Assembly: GCA_036429605.1 (NCBI GenBank)
Contig: CM071590.1
Location: 1,054,001 to 1,118,000 of the forward strand
From: Cladobotryum mycophilum
Taxonomy: Eukaryota; Ascomycota; Sordariomycetes; Hypocreales; Hypocreaceae
Direction of reading: 5' to 3'
Length of the DNA: 64,000 bases
How positions within the stretch are numbered: the first letter of the stretch is position 1; each line of letters begins with the position of its first letter. Positions 23,201 through 33,192 of the stretch are shown piece after piece. The notes under the pieces were generated by a model. That model saw only the letters and a program-made list of their open reading frames with translations. It ran no database searches and was not told the origin of the DNA. Made by a program: the position numbers and the translations under genes.

Positions 23201-26044
23201 GCTGCAGCTTCAACAGCGCCTCTAACCTCTGGTGGCCCGCCAAGGCAGCTTGATACAGCTCTTCTTGATTCATTGGCGGACCGATGCATGGAGGTGCTCG
23301 TGCAGGAACACCATCTCAGGCTGTACTGTGTTATGATCACAGCGCCCAATGCCCTGCCGCGTGTGGTCAAGAACGGAAGGCGAGAGATTGGAAACATGCT
23401 CTGTCGCCGAGAGTTTGATTTGGGAAATCTACCCTGCGTCCATGTCAAGTTTGGTGTCGAGCACGCTGTCCTTAATCTTCCCATTGGCGTCGACCCCATG
23501 GGTGGAATATGGTCACATGTTGCATCAGAATCACGAACCAACATCCTAACTCCGGCTGACAAGCAATATTCGGGTATCGACCGAAGGGAAGTAGTCATCG
23601 ATGATCGAACATCAACACCACTCAACAATTTTGCTTGCATCACGGATCTCATTCAATGGCGTGTCGCTCGCCAGCCAGAGGAACTCTCTTATTGCACCAT
23701 CGATGGCAGAGGTCGAGAAGGGAAAGGCATCACATGGAGGAAATTTGATTCCAGAGTTGCGGCCGTAGCCATGTATCTGAAGAACAAAGTCAAAGTGCGG
23801 CCTGGCGACCATCTGATTCTCATGTACACACATTCGGAGGAATTTGTTTTTGCCGTTCATGCTGGTATCAACTTGGGAGCTGTCATCATTCCTATTGCGC
23901 CCCTGGATCAGAACCGACTCAGCGAGGATGTACCTGCATTCTTGCACGTCATTGCCGATTACAAAGTCAAGGCTGTTCTCGTCAATCATGACGTGGATCA
24001 CTTATTGAAGCTCAAACCAGTGGCCAGCCACGTCAAGCAATCGGCACAAATTTTGAAGATCTCCATGCCTAACATCTACAACACGACCAAACCACCAAAG
24101 CAAAACAGCGGGCTGAGAGAACTGGGGCTAACCATTGATCCTGCTTGGATTCGACCCGGATATCCGGTCATTATTTGGACATACTGGACACCAGATCAGC
24201 GACGAATCGCAGTTCAACTTGGACATGACACAATAATGGGCATGTGCAAGGTGCAAAAAGAGACGTGCCAGATGACAAGCTCAAGGCCTGTCCTTGGATG
24301 CGTGCGCAGTACAACAGGTCTCGGCTTTGTGCATACATGTTTAATGGGTATATACATTGGCACGCCGACCTACCTACTATCACCTGTCGAATTTGCACAG
24401 AATCCAATGTCTTTGTTTGTGACTTTGTCGAGGTACAAGATTAAGGACACCTACGCCACTCCCCAGATGTTGGATCACGCCATGTCATCAATGGGAGCCA
24501 AGGGCTTCACACTACACGAACTCAAGAATATGATGATCACAGCAGACAGTCGCCCGAGAGTAGACGTATTCCAGAAGGTGCGTTTGCATTTTGCGGCAGC
24601 AGGTCTCGATCGTACGGCAATCAATACTGTTTACTCGCATGTGCTCAACCCGATGATTGCATCAAGGTCATATATGTGTATTGAGCCAATCGAGCTCTGG
24701 CTTGACACCAAGGCACTTCGTCGCGGTCTTATTGTTCCCGTTGATTCTGAATCGAACCCGCAGGCTCTTCTTGTACAAGATTCTGGCATGGTACCGGTAT
24801 CAACCCAGATCGCCATTGTCAATCCTGAAAGTCGTATCCATTGTCATGATGGAGAGTATGGTGAAATCTGGGTTGACTCAGAGGCTTGTGTCAAGAATTT
24901 CTACGGTTCTAAGGATGCATTCGATGCCGAGCGATTCGATGGACGCACAATGGATGGAGATCCTAATGTTCAGTACGTTCGAACTGGTGACCTGGGCTTC
25001 TTGCATAATGTCAGCCGGCCTATTGGCCCCGGTGGCGCGCTCGTGGATATGCAGGTTCTATTTGTGCTGGGAAGCATCGGTGAGACGTTTGAGATTAATG
25101 GACTGAGCCACTTCCCGATGGATATTGAGATCTCTGTGGAAAAGTGCCATCGGAATATTGTGCCCAACGGTTGGTAAGTAACAAATCCTAGAGTTGATGT
25201 GTTGACAAGAATATTTGGCTGATATCTATCTTAGTGCCGTTTTCCAAGCTGGAGGCTTGGTTGTTGTACTGGTCGAAGTAAGCCGCAAGCCGTACCTCGC
25301 CTCAATCGTTCCTGTCATTGTCAACGCCATTTTGAGCGAACATCAAATCATTGTTGATATTGTTGCCTTTGTGAATAAGGGTGACTTCCCTCGGTCACGT
25401 TTGGGAGAGAAGCAGCGCGGCAAGATTCTTGCAGGATGGGTGACGCGCAAGATGCGTACAATGGCACAGTTTGCCATTCGCGACCTTGACGCAAGTGCTT
25501 TTGGCGAGGCAGGGGAGATACAAGATCACCATAGAATGTCAACATCGAGCGCACGTAGTTTGGGTGGCCCCGGAGGCTCGGGGACTATGAGAAATGTCGA
25601 ATATGCACCGCAGATTCTTGAACAGGAAGAATATGCTCAGCATATGGATCAGATGGCTGGTCTGCCGCCTGTAGGCGCTGCTATGGGTATGCCAGAGGAT
25701 CAAACGACACCTACGGGGTACCACCCTAGCATGAGCCACGGAGTTGCGCCATCGATTTCGGAACAAAGCTACCATCAAGGTCATGCGGGTCATCAGGGAT
25801 ACCCCTTTGAGGAATTTGAACGAGTCGACTCACGAGGGTATGACGCTCAACCCCCGCCATTGAGCCCAAGTCAGCAGCGAGATCTACGTACCAGCCGGGG
25901 CCACCACAGATTCGCCTTCCTGGCGTTGATGGACGCGAGCCGGTTGAACTATGGGCAGGTGACAACCACGGCGATGAGGTGGACTGGACGTCAGACGCCA
26001 TTATGCATATGAACCTCGCCGGGAACGGGGGCCAACGCAGATGA
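20248..26044 (+). CDS. CPS1: CPS1/DIP2-type protein: DMAP1-binding domain plus two AMP-binding domains
   Basis: Four exons (20248-20307, 20443-20465, 20548-25173, 25235-26044) give 1839 residues. The first 45 residues form a DMAP1-binding domain (KLQDLERELEEGDITEKGY), split by two introns and one 23-nt exon. A Gln- and Pro-rich linker follows, then two adenylate-forming (AMP-binding) domains at roughly 230-870 and 960-1600 and a disordered tail. This order is that of animal DIP2 and fungal CPS1; CPS1 was described as a virulence factor in Cochliobolus, and DIP2 has been linked to diacylglycerol metabolism. In both domains the usual Ser/Thr/Gly-rich ATP loop is degenerate (IEFSRAPTGDLRGVVLSH; IIWTYWTPDQRRIAVQLGH), as in the family. 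The frame breaks at the G run 25897-25900; one extra G restores a C-terminus ending near 26042 (DWTSDAIMHMNLAG). Uncorrected, the frame stops at 26010-26012. Confidence 0.92.
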
Positions 26045-26597
26045 TGACAAGAGACAAGATGAGAGACTTGCGTAATGTTTGATGTTTTGGGTTTCTTCTT
26101 TGTTGGATTCATCGAAGAAGAAGATGGGGGTTAGAAACAAGAGAGCGAGCAAGTCAAAAGAGTGATTGCATTGGAAATAAAGAGGAGTTGGGCTAATTTT
26201 TTGGGTTAAAAAGCCCCTTGATTGGGTGGTGATTGCATTGGATTTTTTTGTTTTTGTTTTTGTTACTTCATTAACGTTGGATCGTCTTTTATAAACCGTA
26301 CAAGAGTTAATATATGAGATTGTTTTTATTTTATTTACCGCACAAAGGAGAAAGCTTTGTAGTGTTTTGTGTGAAAGGATGTGAATGGATGTTGGTTTAT
26401 TTTTAGAAGGTGGGTTGTCAGGGGGTAGGTTTTCAGGGGGCATGTCACTCTATAGTTTACTACACCCCATCTATCTCTCTTCATCCGTCTCTCCTTTAGC
26501 TCATTTGAAGGGTCTGTCTAATACTTGCCCTTTTTCGTCTTCTACCTCTTCTTATGCTTCTTGTTCTTCTTGTTCTTCTCTTTCTTTGTCTTCTTCT
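26045..26597. other. Convergent intergenic region
   Basis: About 550 bp between the stops of the CPS1/DIP2 gene and the next minus-strand gene. It is T-rich, with a TTTTTG repeat near 26245-26265 and a TTCTTGTTC repeat near 26560-26580. It is likely only 3' UTR. Confidence 0.55.
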
Positions 26598-28331
26598 CTA
26601 TCTTTTCGGTCCACCCCATCCCATCGCAGCATAACAAGACGCCACATTATCACCTCCCGCTACGCTCTCCCTCCCCTCCAACTTGGCCAGCGCCGCCTTG
26701 TGATCCCCTTTTATCTCCGCTCTATCTAGTGGCAATGGCATGGCGGACCCACGCTGCATGGTAGATAACATGGAGATGGTCTGGCTGAGCGGTCTATCAC
26801 CCATCTCTCTTTGAGTAGGCGTCTGAGCGACTCCATCTTGAGAGTAGAAACTAGATAGAGGGCGTGATGGTGGTGGTGGTGGTGATGATGATGGGGTCGG
26901 GGGGATGGCAAACTTGTTGCTTTGGTTTTCGATGTGCGAGTCGTCGAGATGGAGGGACGAGGGCGGGGTGATTTCGCGGGGTGATTCGACGTCGCTTTCG
27001 CTTTCTTCGATTCGACTCGTCCAAAACTCGTCGCTTTGGGTGTTGATACAAAGTTGTGATCTGCTGTGGTGAACCACACTCTCGGGCGTCGTCGATGTTG
27101 CCGTAAAAGGACCTGATTCATCAAAGAAATCATCGCCCCTAAGAACCAAGTCCCGATACTCCTGAATCCAGTATTCTTCCTCCCATTCGATTACCTCTTC
27201 AACTTTCACCTCTTTTGCCCTGTCATGAAAGGGGTTCTTAATAGACGGCAACTCTTCCCCGTCCATCATCAAGTCGTCACTCAAGCTCAGTGACCCAAAC
27301 CCCACCAGTCCCAAGCCTCGCAAATCATCATCATTGTCGTCTGAAACATGTTGGACCTTCACATCCTGCTCTTCCGCCGGCAAACCAAGCGCGCCCGACA
27401 TCTCCACCATATCGTCCTGCCGCGCAGCACGGCAGCGGTGCCTCGCGCTCCCGCCCCCGCTCCGGAAACGCGGTTGTCTGGGCATCGGTAGCCCATCCTC
27501 CGTCATCCTTATCATGAGGTGTCCCTCCGGTGGCGGGAATCTACCTCTGCGAAGATGCCTGCCTACTTCCCTATCCCTTCTCCTTCTCACCTTGGTGCGC
27601 ATGTCTACTATATCCCCCACGATGGACTCGCTGCAAAAGCGCACGACGCGCTGGCAGCTGGCTTCGTAAAAAGAGACCCACGACTCCACGATCCGGAGAA
27701 GACGTGGTTCCCTGACATTTCCGCGGTTGGGTTTTTGGAGATATGCCTGGCGGGCTAGCAGACTCGCTCGGAGATCCGTGAGATACACAGCTGAACCACC
27801 AATAACAGCCAGAATACAAGCTTCGCACCCCGACGTTGCGCACTCCGGCACAGGAGTCTTGAGCTTCCGTTTGAAGATTCCCTCGTACCTATTCTCCCCA
27901 ACCCACAGCGCCGTTAGAAAATCGAGGCGCTCCATCCAGCCATCCAACGACAGAGGCAGCTCCTGCCTCAAACGCAAGCCCCTGTATCGATTCGTTTGAA
28001 TGGTACACTCATCTGCAATCAGTAGCAACAAGTTGCGGACAATGCGAGGGTCCATGGCCTTGTGCGCTGCACACAGATTTGCTGCACGTGCCGGACAGAG
28101 AGGTAGTTTGTGCTTGCCCATGCTAATAGCCAGGCGGGAAAGCAAGCCCTTGGGCCGTAAGAGGCTTGAGTCGAGGCCCCTAATACGGTTCTCCTGGTTG
28201 ATCAGCCACTTCCTGGCTTGATCGCCAAAGTACATGGTTGAATCCATGTAGAGCATATAAGTAAGTTGTTCCAGAGCCTCATCAGAAAGATCCGCAAGGC
28301 CTGGATCGCGTCTCGATATGGCAAAGGACAT
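26598..28331 (-). CDS. Unrecognised ascomycete protein with a Cys motif
   Basis: This is a single open frame of 577 residues starting at ATG 28331. The first 250 residues look like a folded, mainly helical domain containing CATSGCEACILAVIGG, a C-x4-C-x2-C arrangement followed by a hydrophobic Gly-Gly turn. Next come an Arg-rich stretch (MRTKVRRRRDREVGRHLRRG), an acidic segment (EEVIEWEEEYWIQEYRD) and a long Ser/Pro-rich tail with a run of prolines. Proteins of this style are common as conserved hypotheticals in filamentous ascomycetes, but no function was recognised. The gene converges with the CPS1/DIP2 gene and lies downstream of the LAMMER kinase on the same strand. Confidence 0.75.
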   Translation of the reverse strand: MSFAISRRDPGLADLSDEALEQLTYMLYMDSTMYFGDQARKWLINQENRIRGLDSSLLRPKGLLSRLAISMGKHKLPLCPARAANLCAAHKAMDPRIVRNLLLLIADECTIQTNRYRGLRLRQELPLSLDGWMERLDFLTALWVGENRYEGIFKRKLKTPVPECATSGCEACILAVIGGSAVYLTDLRASLLARQAYLQKPNRGNVREPRLLRIVESWVSFYEASCQRVVRFCSESIVGDIVDMRTKVRRRRDREVGRHLRRGRFPPPEGHLMIRMTEDGLPMPRQPRFRSGGGSARHRCRAARQDDMVEMSGALGLPAEEQDVKVQHVSDDNDDDLRGLGLVGFGSLSLSDDLMMDGEELPSIKNPFHDRAKEVKVEEVIEWEEEYWIQEYRDLVLRGDDFFDESGPFTATSTTPESVVHHSRSQLCINTQSDEFWTSRIEESESDVESPREITPPSSLHLDDSHIENQSNKFAIPPTPSSSPPPPPSRPLSSFYSQDGVAQTPTQREMGDRPLSQTISMLSTMQRGSAMPLPLDRAEIKGDHKAALAKLEGRESVAGGDNVASCYAAMGWGGPKR

Positions 28332-29304
28332 ATCGCCATGAGTGCCTTTTATCGATCCCTATTTGGCTCATAGCTCATAGGGAGAAAGAAAGAAAAGAGA
28401 AAGAGGAGGAGGGGGAGAAAGACAACAAACAAGTCCATGTATATCTCTGCATAACGTGACTGTCAACAGATTCTATATAAGAAAAAGATAGAAGCTGTAA
28501 AGTTCTTGTTCAAAAATCAGTAAAGTTGCTTGCCGTTCACGCAAACGTACATGACTTGAACGGAGATGCGGAAGTGAACATGCGGGACGAAGTCTTGTTC
28601 CAGCCTGCAAATCGTTTGTGTCCGGCGTGCGTTTGCAGTTCCGCCCCCTTTTTCGTTTGCAGCCTTGTTCACCACGGGACACAATGCCGAGTCAACGCCA
28701 TACCCAAAGAAAATTACCATATAGTTAATCCTGCGCCATCATGATCACATTCTTCGCTGGAGGAAAGATTGCAACGTCTTCTGAATAAACAGCTGCCAAT
28801 GTCAAGACATGACTCTCATATTGCTGTCCCAAAATTCTCAACATCAGTATCTCTGCAAATGAGCAATGTCCTGTCACAGGGCAGATAAATAGTGACGAAA
28901 AAGGACGAAATGAAAGCAATTTCAACGACTCTCGAAATCGATGTGACAGTTGTAGGGGTATATTAGACTCGAGACGACCGGTACGCCTTGTCCTCCAAAA
29001 TGAGACGCCAGCCTGGCCGAATCGCGTGTTATATCCTTTCTGTATGCCCAATGTAGCGTTAATGACGGACGCCAATTCCCTCCATTTGATATAGAACTCT
29101 CAAAAACACGACGTTAGCCGGATATGGAAAAAAAACAGACAAGCCATAGCTCAACCGCTAAAGTACAATGACGAATATGTCGGGATGCTGAGTCCCCCGA
29201 AGAAAAATAAATACTATTCCACCATTGCGCAACCTGGGAAACTCCTTATCATGCTCATATGGTCATTATAGTAAAAAAGTGCATCATGGTCGTTCGACAG
29301 CGGC
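28332..29304. other. Intergenic region between two minus-strand genes
   Basis: This 970-bp stretch separates the LAMMER kinase stop from the start of the next minus-strand gene. A 116-codon frame at 28725-29075 has no recognisable feature and no exon partner. The region probably holds the kinase 3' UTR and the promoter of the downstream gene, including a purine-rich GAAAGA tract near 28381-28425. Confidence 0.5.
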
Positions 29305-31739
29305 TCATCCCACATAATGGGGGTGTCGCGTTTTCTCCTGCTCCATTCGTTTCCTCTCTAAGCGAATCTTGGCTGCCTCTGTTCCATCATCAGGCTGGGC
29401 CATCTCCTTGAACCAAGGATGTTCCAAAGCCTGTTTGGCAGTAATGCGATGTGCTGGGTCGTACACGAATATCTTTCTTAGCAAATCAAGAAAGTTTCGG
29501 AAAAATGTATTGTTCGATGGGATAATGTCCTGTAAATGTTGTCAGTGTGTTAATCTTTCGAGAGTCTTTGTCAGTACGTACATTCAAATGCTTCATAGCC
29601 TTGACAAATCGTCGGGAACCCCTAGTAGTCTCGGGTGTGGGATAATCGAGCTTGAGACGCTTAAAGTATCTAAACTCATGTTAGTTTAAGCCTCCCCCAT
29701 TGCACAATTCTGATACTCACTTTGCAGCTGGGTTACCGCCATTTCTTGTTGACATCTTGTTGACAGCCTGAACCAAGTGGGTGTCGATTCTAGAGCCAAC
29801 CACAGCTTCCATCATAGCCAGATGCTCCAAATTATCATGGGTTTGGAACAGAGCATCGCCGGTGAAGAATTCAACGAGAATACATCCAATACTCCAGATA
29901 TCGCAGGGGAACGACCAGCCAAGACCAAGAATGATCTCGGGTGCTCGGTAGTGTCGGGTTGACACAACCGAAGAATGATATTCGTCCTGGAATGTGGCAG
30001 AGCCAAAGTCGATCAACCTTATTTCAGTGTCTAGCAATACCCTTCGTTGCGTGGCTTGCCTGTTGATAGTTGTCGATGATGAGGGAATCTTTCTGTTATA
30101 TGTAAATGTTTGGTACGCATTATCATAAAGCAGAATATTCTCCGGTTTCAGATCGGTATGAATTAGATTCAGATCGTGTAAAACTATACCAAAACGTTGT
30201 CAGTATCTTGCTGTTACCTGTCGAATATCGAATCACTCACAGGCCACGCTGCTGAATAGTTGTCGGGCAAAGCTTTGTATATGGCTGTTGGGGAATGGCA
30301 CAAAGCCATTTCCCTTAAGGAAATCGAATACGCTCTGCCCAAGGAGATCCATAACAATGCAGATATGGCCTCGGAAGTCGAAGCAGTCTCTCAGGTGAAT
30401 GCACCTGTTTCTGTCATCCTCGTCGTTGGCCTTTATTGTGGCAAGCACCCGGAGCTCGATTCTTGACGCATCCCGGTACTTTTGAACAGATCGAATGATC
30501 TTAACAGCCACGGCCTTGTTCTGCTTGCGATCATGAGCCTGGACAACCTTGCCAAATGTCCCCTGTCCAAGCAAACGATTGATTCGATCTAAAAAGGGGG
30601 TCAGACGGAGGATTTGAGGCAATAAATCAGGACAAACTTACACTTATCCGTGAGATCTGCGTCCGGAACTACAATATAGTGGCCGTCATCGTCGTCAACC
30701 TTGACATTTTTGTTATAGTGATGCTAAAAGCGAAGTCAGTAATTATGCCGTAGCGATTAACGAGGGTAGGTCAAGCGCCTGCCAGCAAGGAGAAAAAACT
30801 CACATCTTGAATGACTCGTACATGGACTTCGCCGGCCTTTTTAGGAGGGAAAGGTGGTGGCTTGTACGTTGCAAATGGGCCAGTAAGTACATCGACTTCT
30901 CTTCGCTTGGCCTCGTTGGCAGTCTGCTGTCGAGTTGTCCGCTTTCGTTTAAGAGGAGCGGCCGCCTCGCCATACTGACTACTTGAGGCCAGTGACGTAG
31001 GTGCGGTTGTATGCAGGGCTGAGGTGCGGTCGCTGGAAATGGTAGAGCTGCCGGGTGTGGTGTTTGGCAGCGGAGTGTTTGTATGTGAAGTCGCGTATTG
31101 GACGTGGTAGCTGGTTGGGGGCGCTTCATCCTTTCTCCGCTTCTTCGCGACCTGACGAACATTTGCATCATGGGTCGCAGCGACGGCAGTGCTGTTTACG
31201 ATTTTTCGGCTGGTGTTGGCTTCGGGTTCGGGTGTGTCATCAATAACGATGATCTCCTTGGGAAGGCCATTGCGGTAAAAAGTGTCCCAGTCGGGTTCTC
31301 GAGAGCGGCGGCGTTTTCTTGAGGGCTGATCGTCGGGATGAGTCCCTGCAGCCGCCGTAACACTCGTCAGAGTAGATGTATAAGCATCTTCGTATCGGCT
31401 CGCGGCAGTCGAGTCTGCTGCATCGTGGAGTGTATATTGAGCGTGAGAGCGAGTCGTTGCAGGCTGATGATGCAACTGGGCTACGCCATCAGTTGAAATC
31501 TGGTAGCCCGCGTTCTCAGCAGGTTGATAGAATGGGGGCAAGCGTGCAGAGCTCTGTGACGACGAGGCTGCTGTTGACCCCGTCACTGGCTGAGGGAGCA
31601 AAGTATTCCCGACTGTAGAACGGTAGTTGGACGTCGTGCTCATTGAGTGGCCCTGATGATGGTGCGTAAAGGCCGCTGGGTGATAGCGATGTGAATGGTA
31701 GGGAGGCAGAGTAGCCACGGCCGTAGTTGGCGTCGACAT
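29305..31739 (-). CDS. LKH1: LAMMER (CLK-type) dual-specificity protein kinase
   Basis: Six exons (31739-30804, 30723-30642, 30588-30241, 30183-29721, 29669-29582, 29529-29305) splice in phase to 713 residues. The first 310 residues are disordered, rich in Ser, Thr, His and Pro, with basic clusters typical of nuclear localisation. The kinase domain follows: DLTDKYRINRLLGQGTFGKV with the glycine loop, AVAVKII lysine, HTDLKPEN catalytic loop, DFGSAT, RAPEII and the family signature EHLAMMEAVVG. The conserved sequence DDDDGHYIVVPDADL before the domain is typical of fungal Lkh1/Kns1 kinases. These phosphorylate SR-type and other nuclear proteins and affect growth, cell cycle and stress responses. 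Five introns of 51-80 nt interrupt the gene and no frame correction is needed. The gene symbol is by analogy with fission yeast. Confidence 0.95.
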
Positions 31740-32525
31740 TGCCTATGATGCTTTTTTCCCCTTGCAGTCGGGGCAAATGATTTACTATCAGTAATTAGTC
31801 GTCGTGATTGATTGCCGTCGAGTTCGAGGTCGAGGTCGAGGTCAAAATCGATATCGAGATCGAGGTCTGGAGTCGAGACTGGATTGTGATGTGATGTGAT
31901 GGGAGACGGGAAAAGTCGAGGGAACAACCCAAGCCTGAGGCCGAGAATAGATCGAGTGCGAGTCAATAGACCGAGAGCGTGCACCGCCGTTCTCGTGGGC
32001 ATCTGAAGGCGAATGACCCTGCTGGAAAAGGTCTCTTGTACCTGGTGCTTATTACCAAGGAAGCTGGGCCGAAACTTAGCACGTTGCTTGTTGGGGCAAG
32101 GCTTCCGAGGGGGAAATAAGAATTGGTAGTCCTGTATTGTCTTTCCAACTCTCTCTCTCTCTCTGTGTCTTTAGTAAAGAAAAATTAAACAACCGCAGGG
32201 ATTGTATAAAGGGAAGAGAGAGAAAAAATGGTTTAATTTTGAGTTTTTTTTTGTAGTAAGAGTTGTGGCGTCTCGTTTCAAAGAGCCAAGATGAAGAGTG
32301 AGAAACTCATTTGGACCCAATTTGAAGAGAAAGAATAAAGAGGTGAGGCAAAACGATTAGAAGAAAGAACCAAAGTCAAAATCAACCAAAAGGCAGACAC
32401 ACACACACACGCAGACGCACACACAGTCTGGACGGTCTGTCTTGGAATGACGGCAGAAAGTTGGAATTGGCGGAAACGATGGGATGGGACGGGCGTGGTG
32501 AAAGCGTGACAGGCTAATGGCTAAC

Positions 32526-32549
32526 GGTACTGGTACTGGTACTGGTACT
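32526..32549. repeat. Hexanucleotide repeat (GGTACT)4
   Basis: Four perfect tandem copies of GGTACT lie upstream of the LAMMER kinase, followed by a decayed fifth copy. No function is apparent. Confidence 0.9.
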
Positions 32550-33172
32550 GGTTACAGGTACTAATAACTGGGGAGGGGGCATCCATCCATGAGTGGGACA
32601 GGGCTTCTCCGTCGCTTGCGAGTGAGTGAGTGAGTGCCCTGGAGCGAGAGCAATCCATCGCTAAGGCTCCATGCTTCGTGGGGGGCGGGACCAGCAGAGA
32701 GAGTGCAAAGTCACTGTGTGCGAGGCTCACTGTTACCATCAATCCAAATGGATCCAGCCCATCCACCTAATGCGCTTTTACAGCCTGCAAGAGTTATTGC
32801 CGAGCAGCGGAGAACAAACCTACAAGTAGACATCCATCAAACCAAGACACCCAAACACCCCAGCAGCGCTGATGAGTGGCCGCTGGGGTTCACTGGGAGG
32901 GAGGGGGAGGGGCGTATCTCCAACTGCCCTGATGGATGGATGAATGAGGTGGACCGCTACAACGAGGTAGGGTGCCTATAAGTAAATGTGCCTATGGGGT
33001 GTTGAGGGTGCCTGTACTTTCGTAGGTACTGTACGCGAGGTTCCCAAGACCACTAAAACTGAAAAGGCGCAGTGGCAGAGCGGATACCCCGTGAGTCTAG
33101 AAACAGCTGGAGGAGGGTTGGAGGGCTCTCTCTCTCTGTGTTCTCTTACTTCTCTCCCTCCAGCTCTGTTTC

Positions 33173-33192
33173 TCGCTCGCTCGCTCGCTCGC
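33173..33192. repeat. Tetranucleotide repeat (TCGC)5
   Basis: Five perfect copies of TCGC follow a CT-rich tract in the gene-poor stretch upstream of the LAMMER kinase. Confidence 0.85.

Noticed and set aside
20248..26044. CPS1 gene as a nonribosomal peptide synthetase cluster core
   Set aside because: There are no condensation or carrier domains and no tailoring genes nearby; the domain order is that of DIP2.
26851..27133. Polyhistidine frame antisense/out of frame in the 26598-28331 gene
   Set aside because: It is a shadow of the Ser/Pro-rich coding repeat in the real frame.
28725..29075. 116-codon minus-strand frame downstream of the LAMMER kinase
   Set aside because: No recognisable feature; more likely kinase 3' UTR.
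33064..33092. tRNA-like start GGCGCAGTGGCAGAGCGG
   Set aside because: No matching acceptor 3' strand, anticodon arm or T arm follows.
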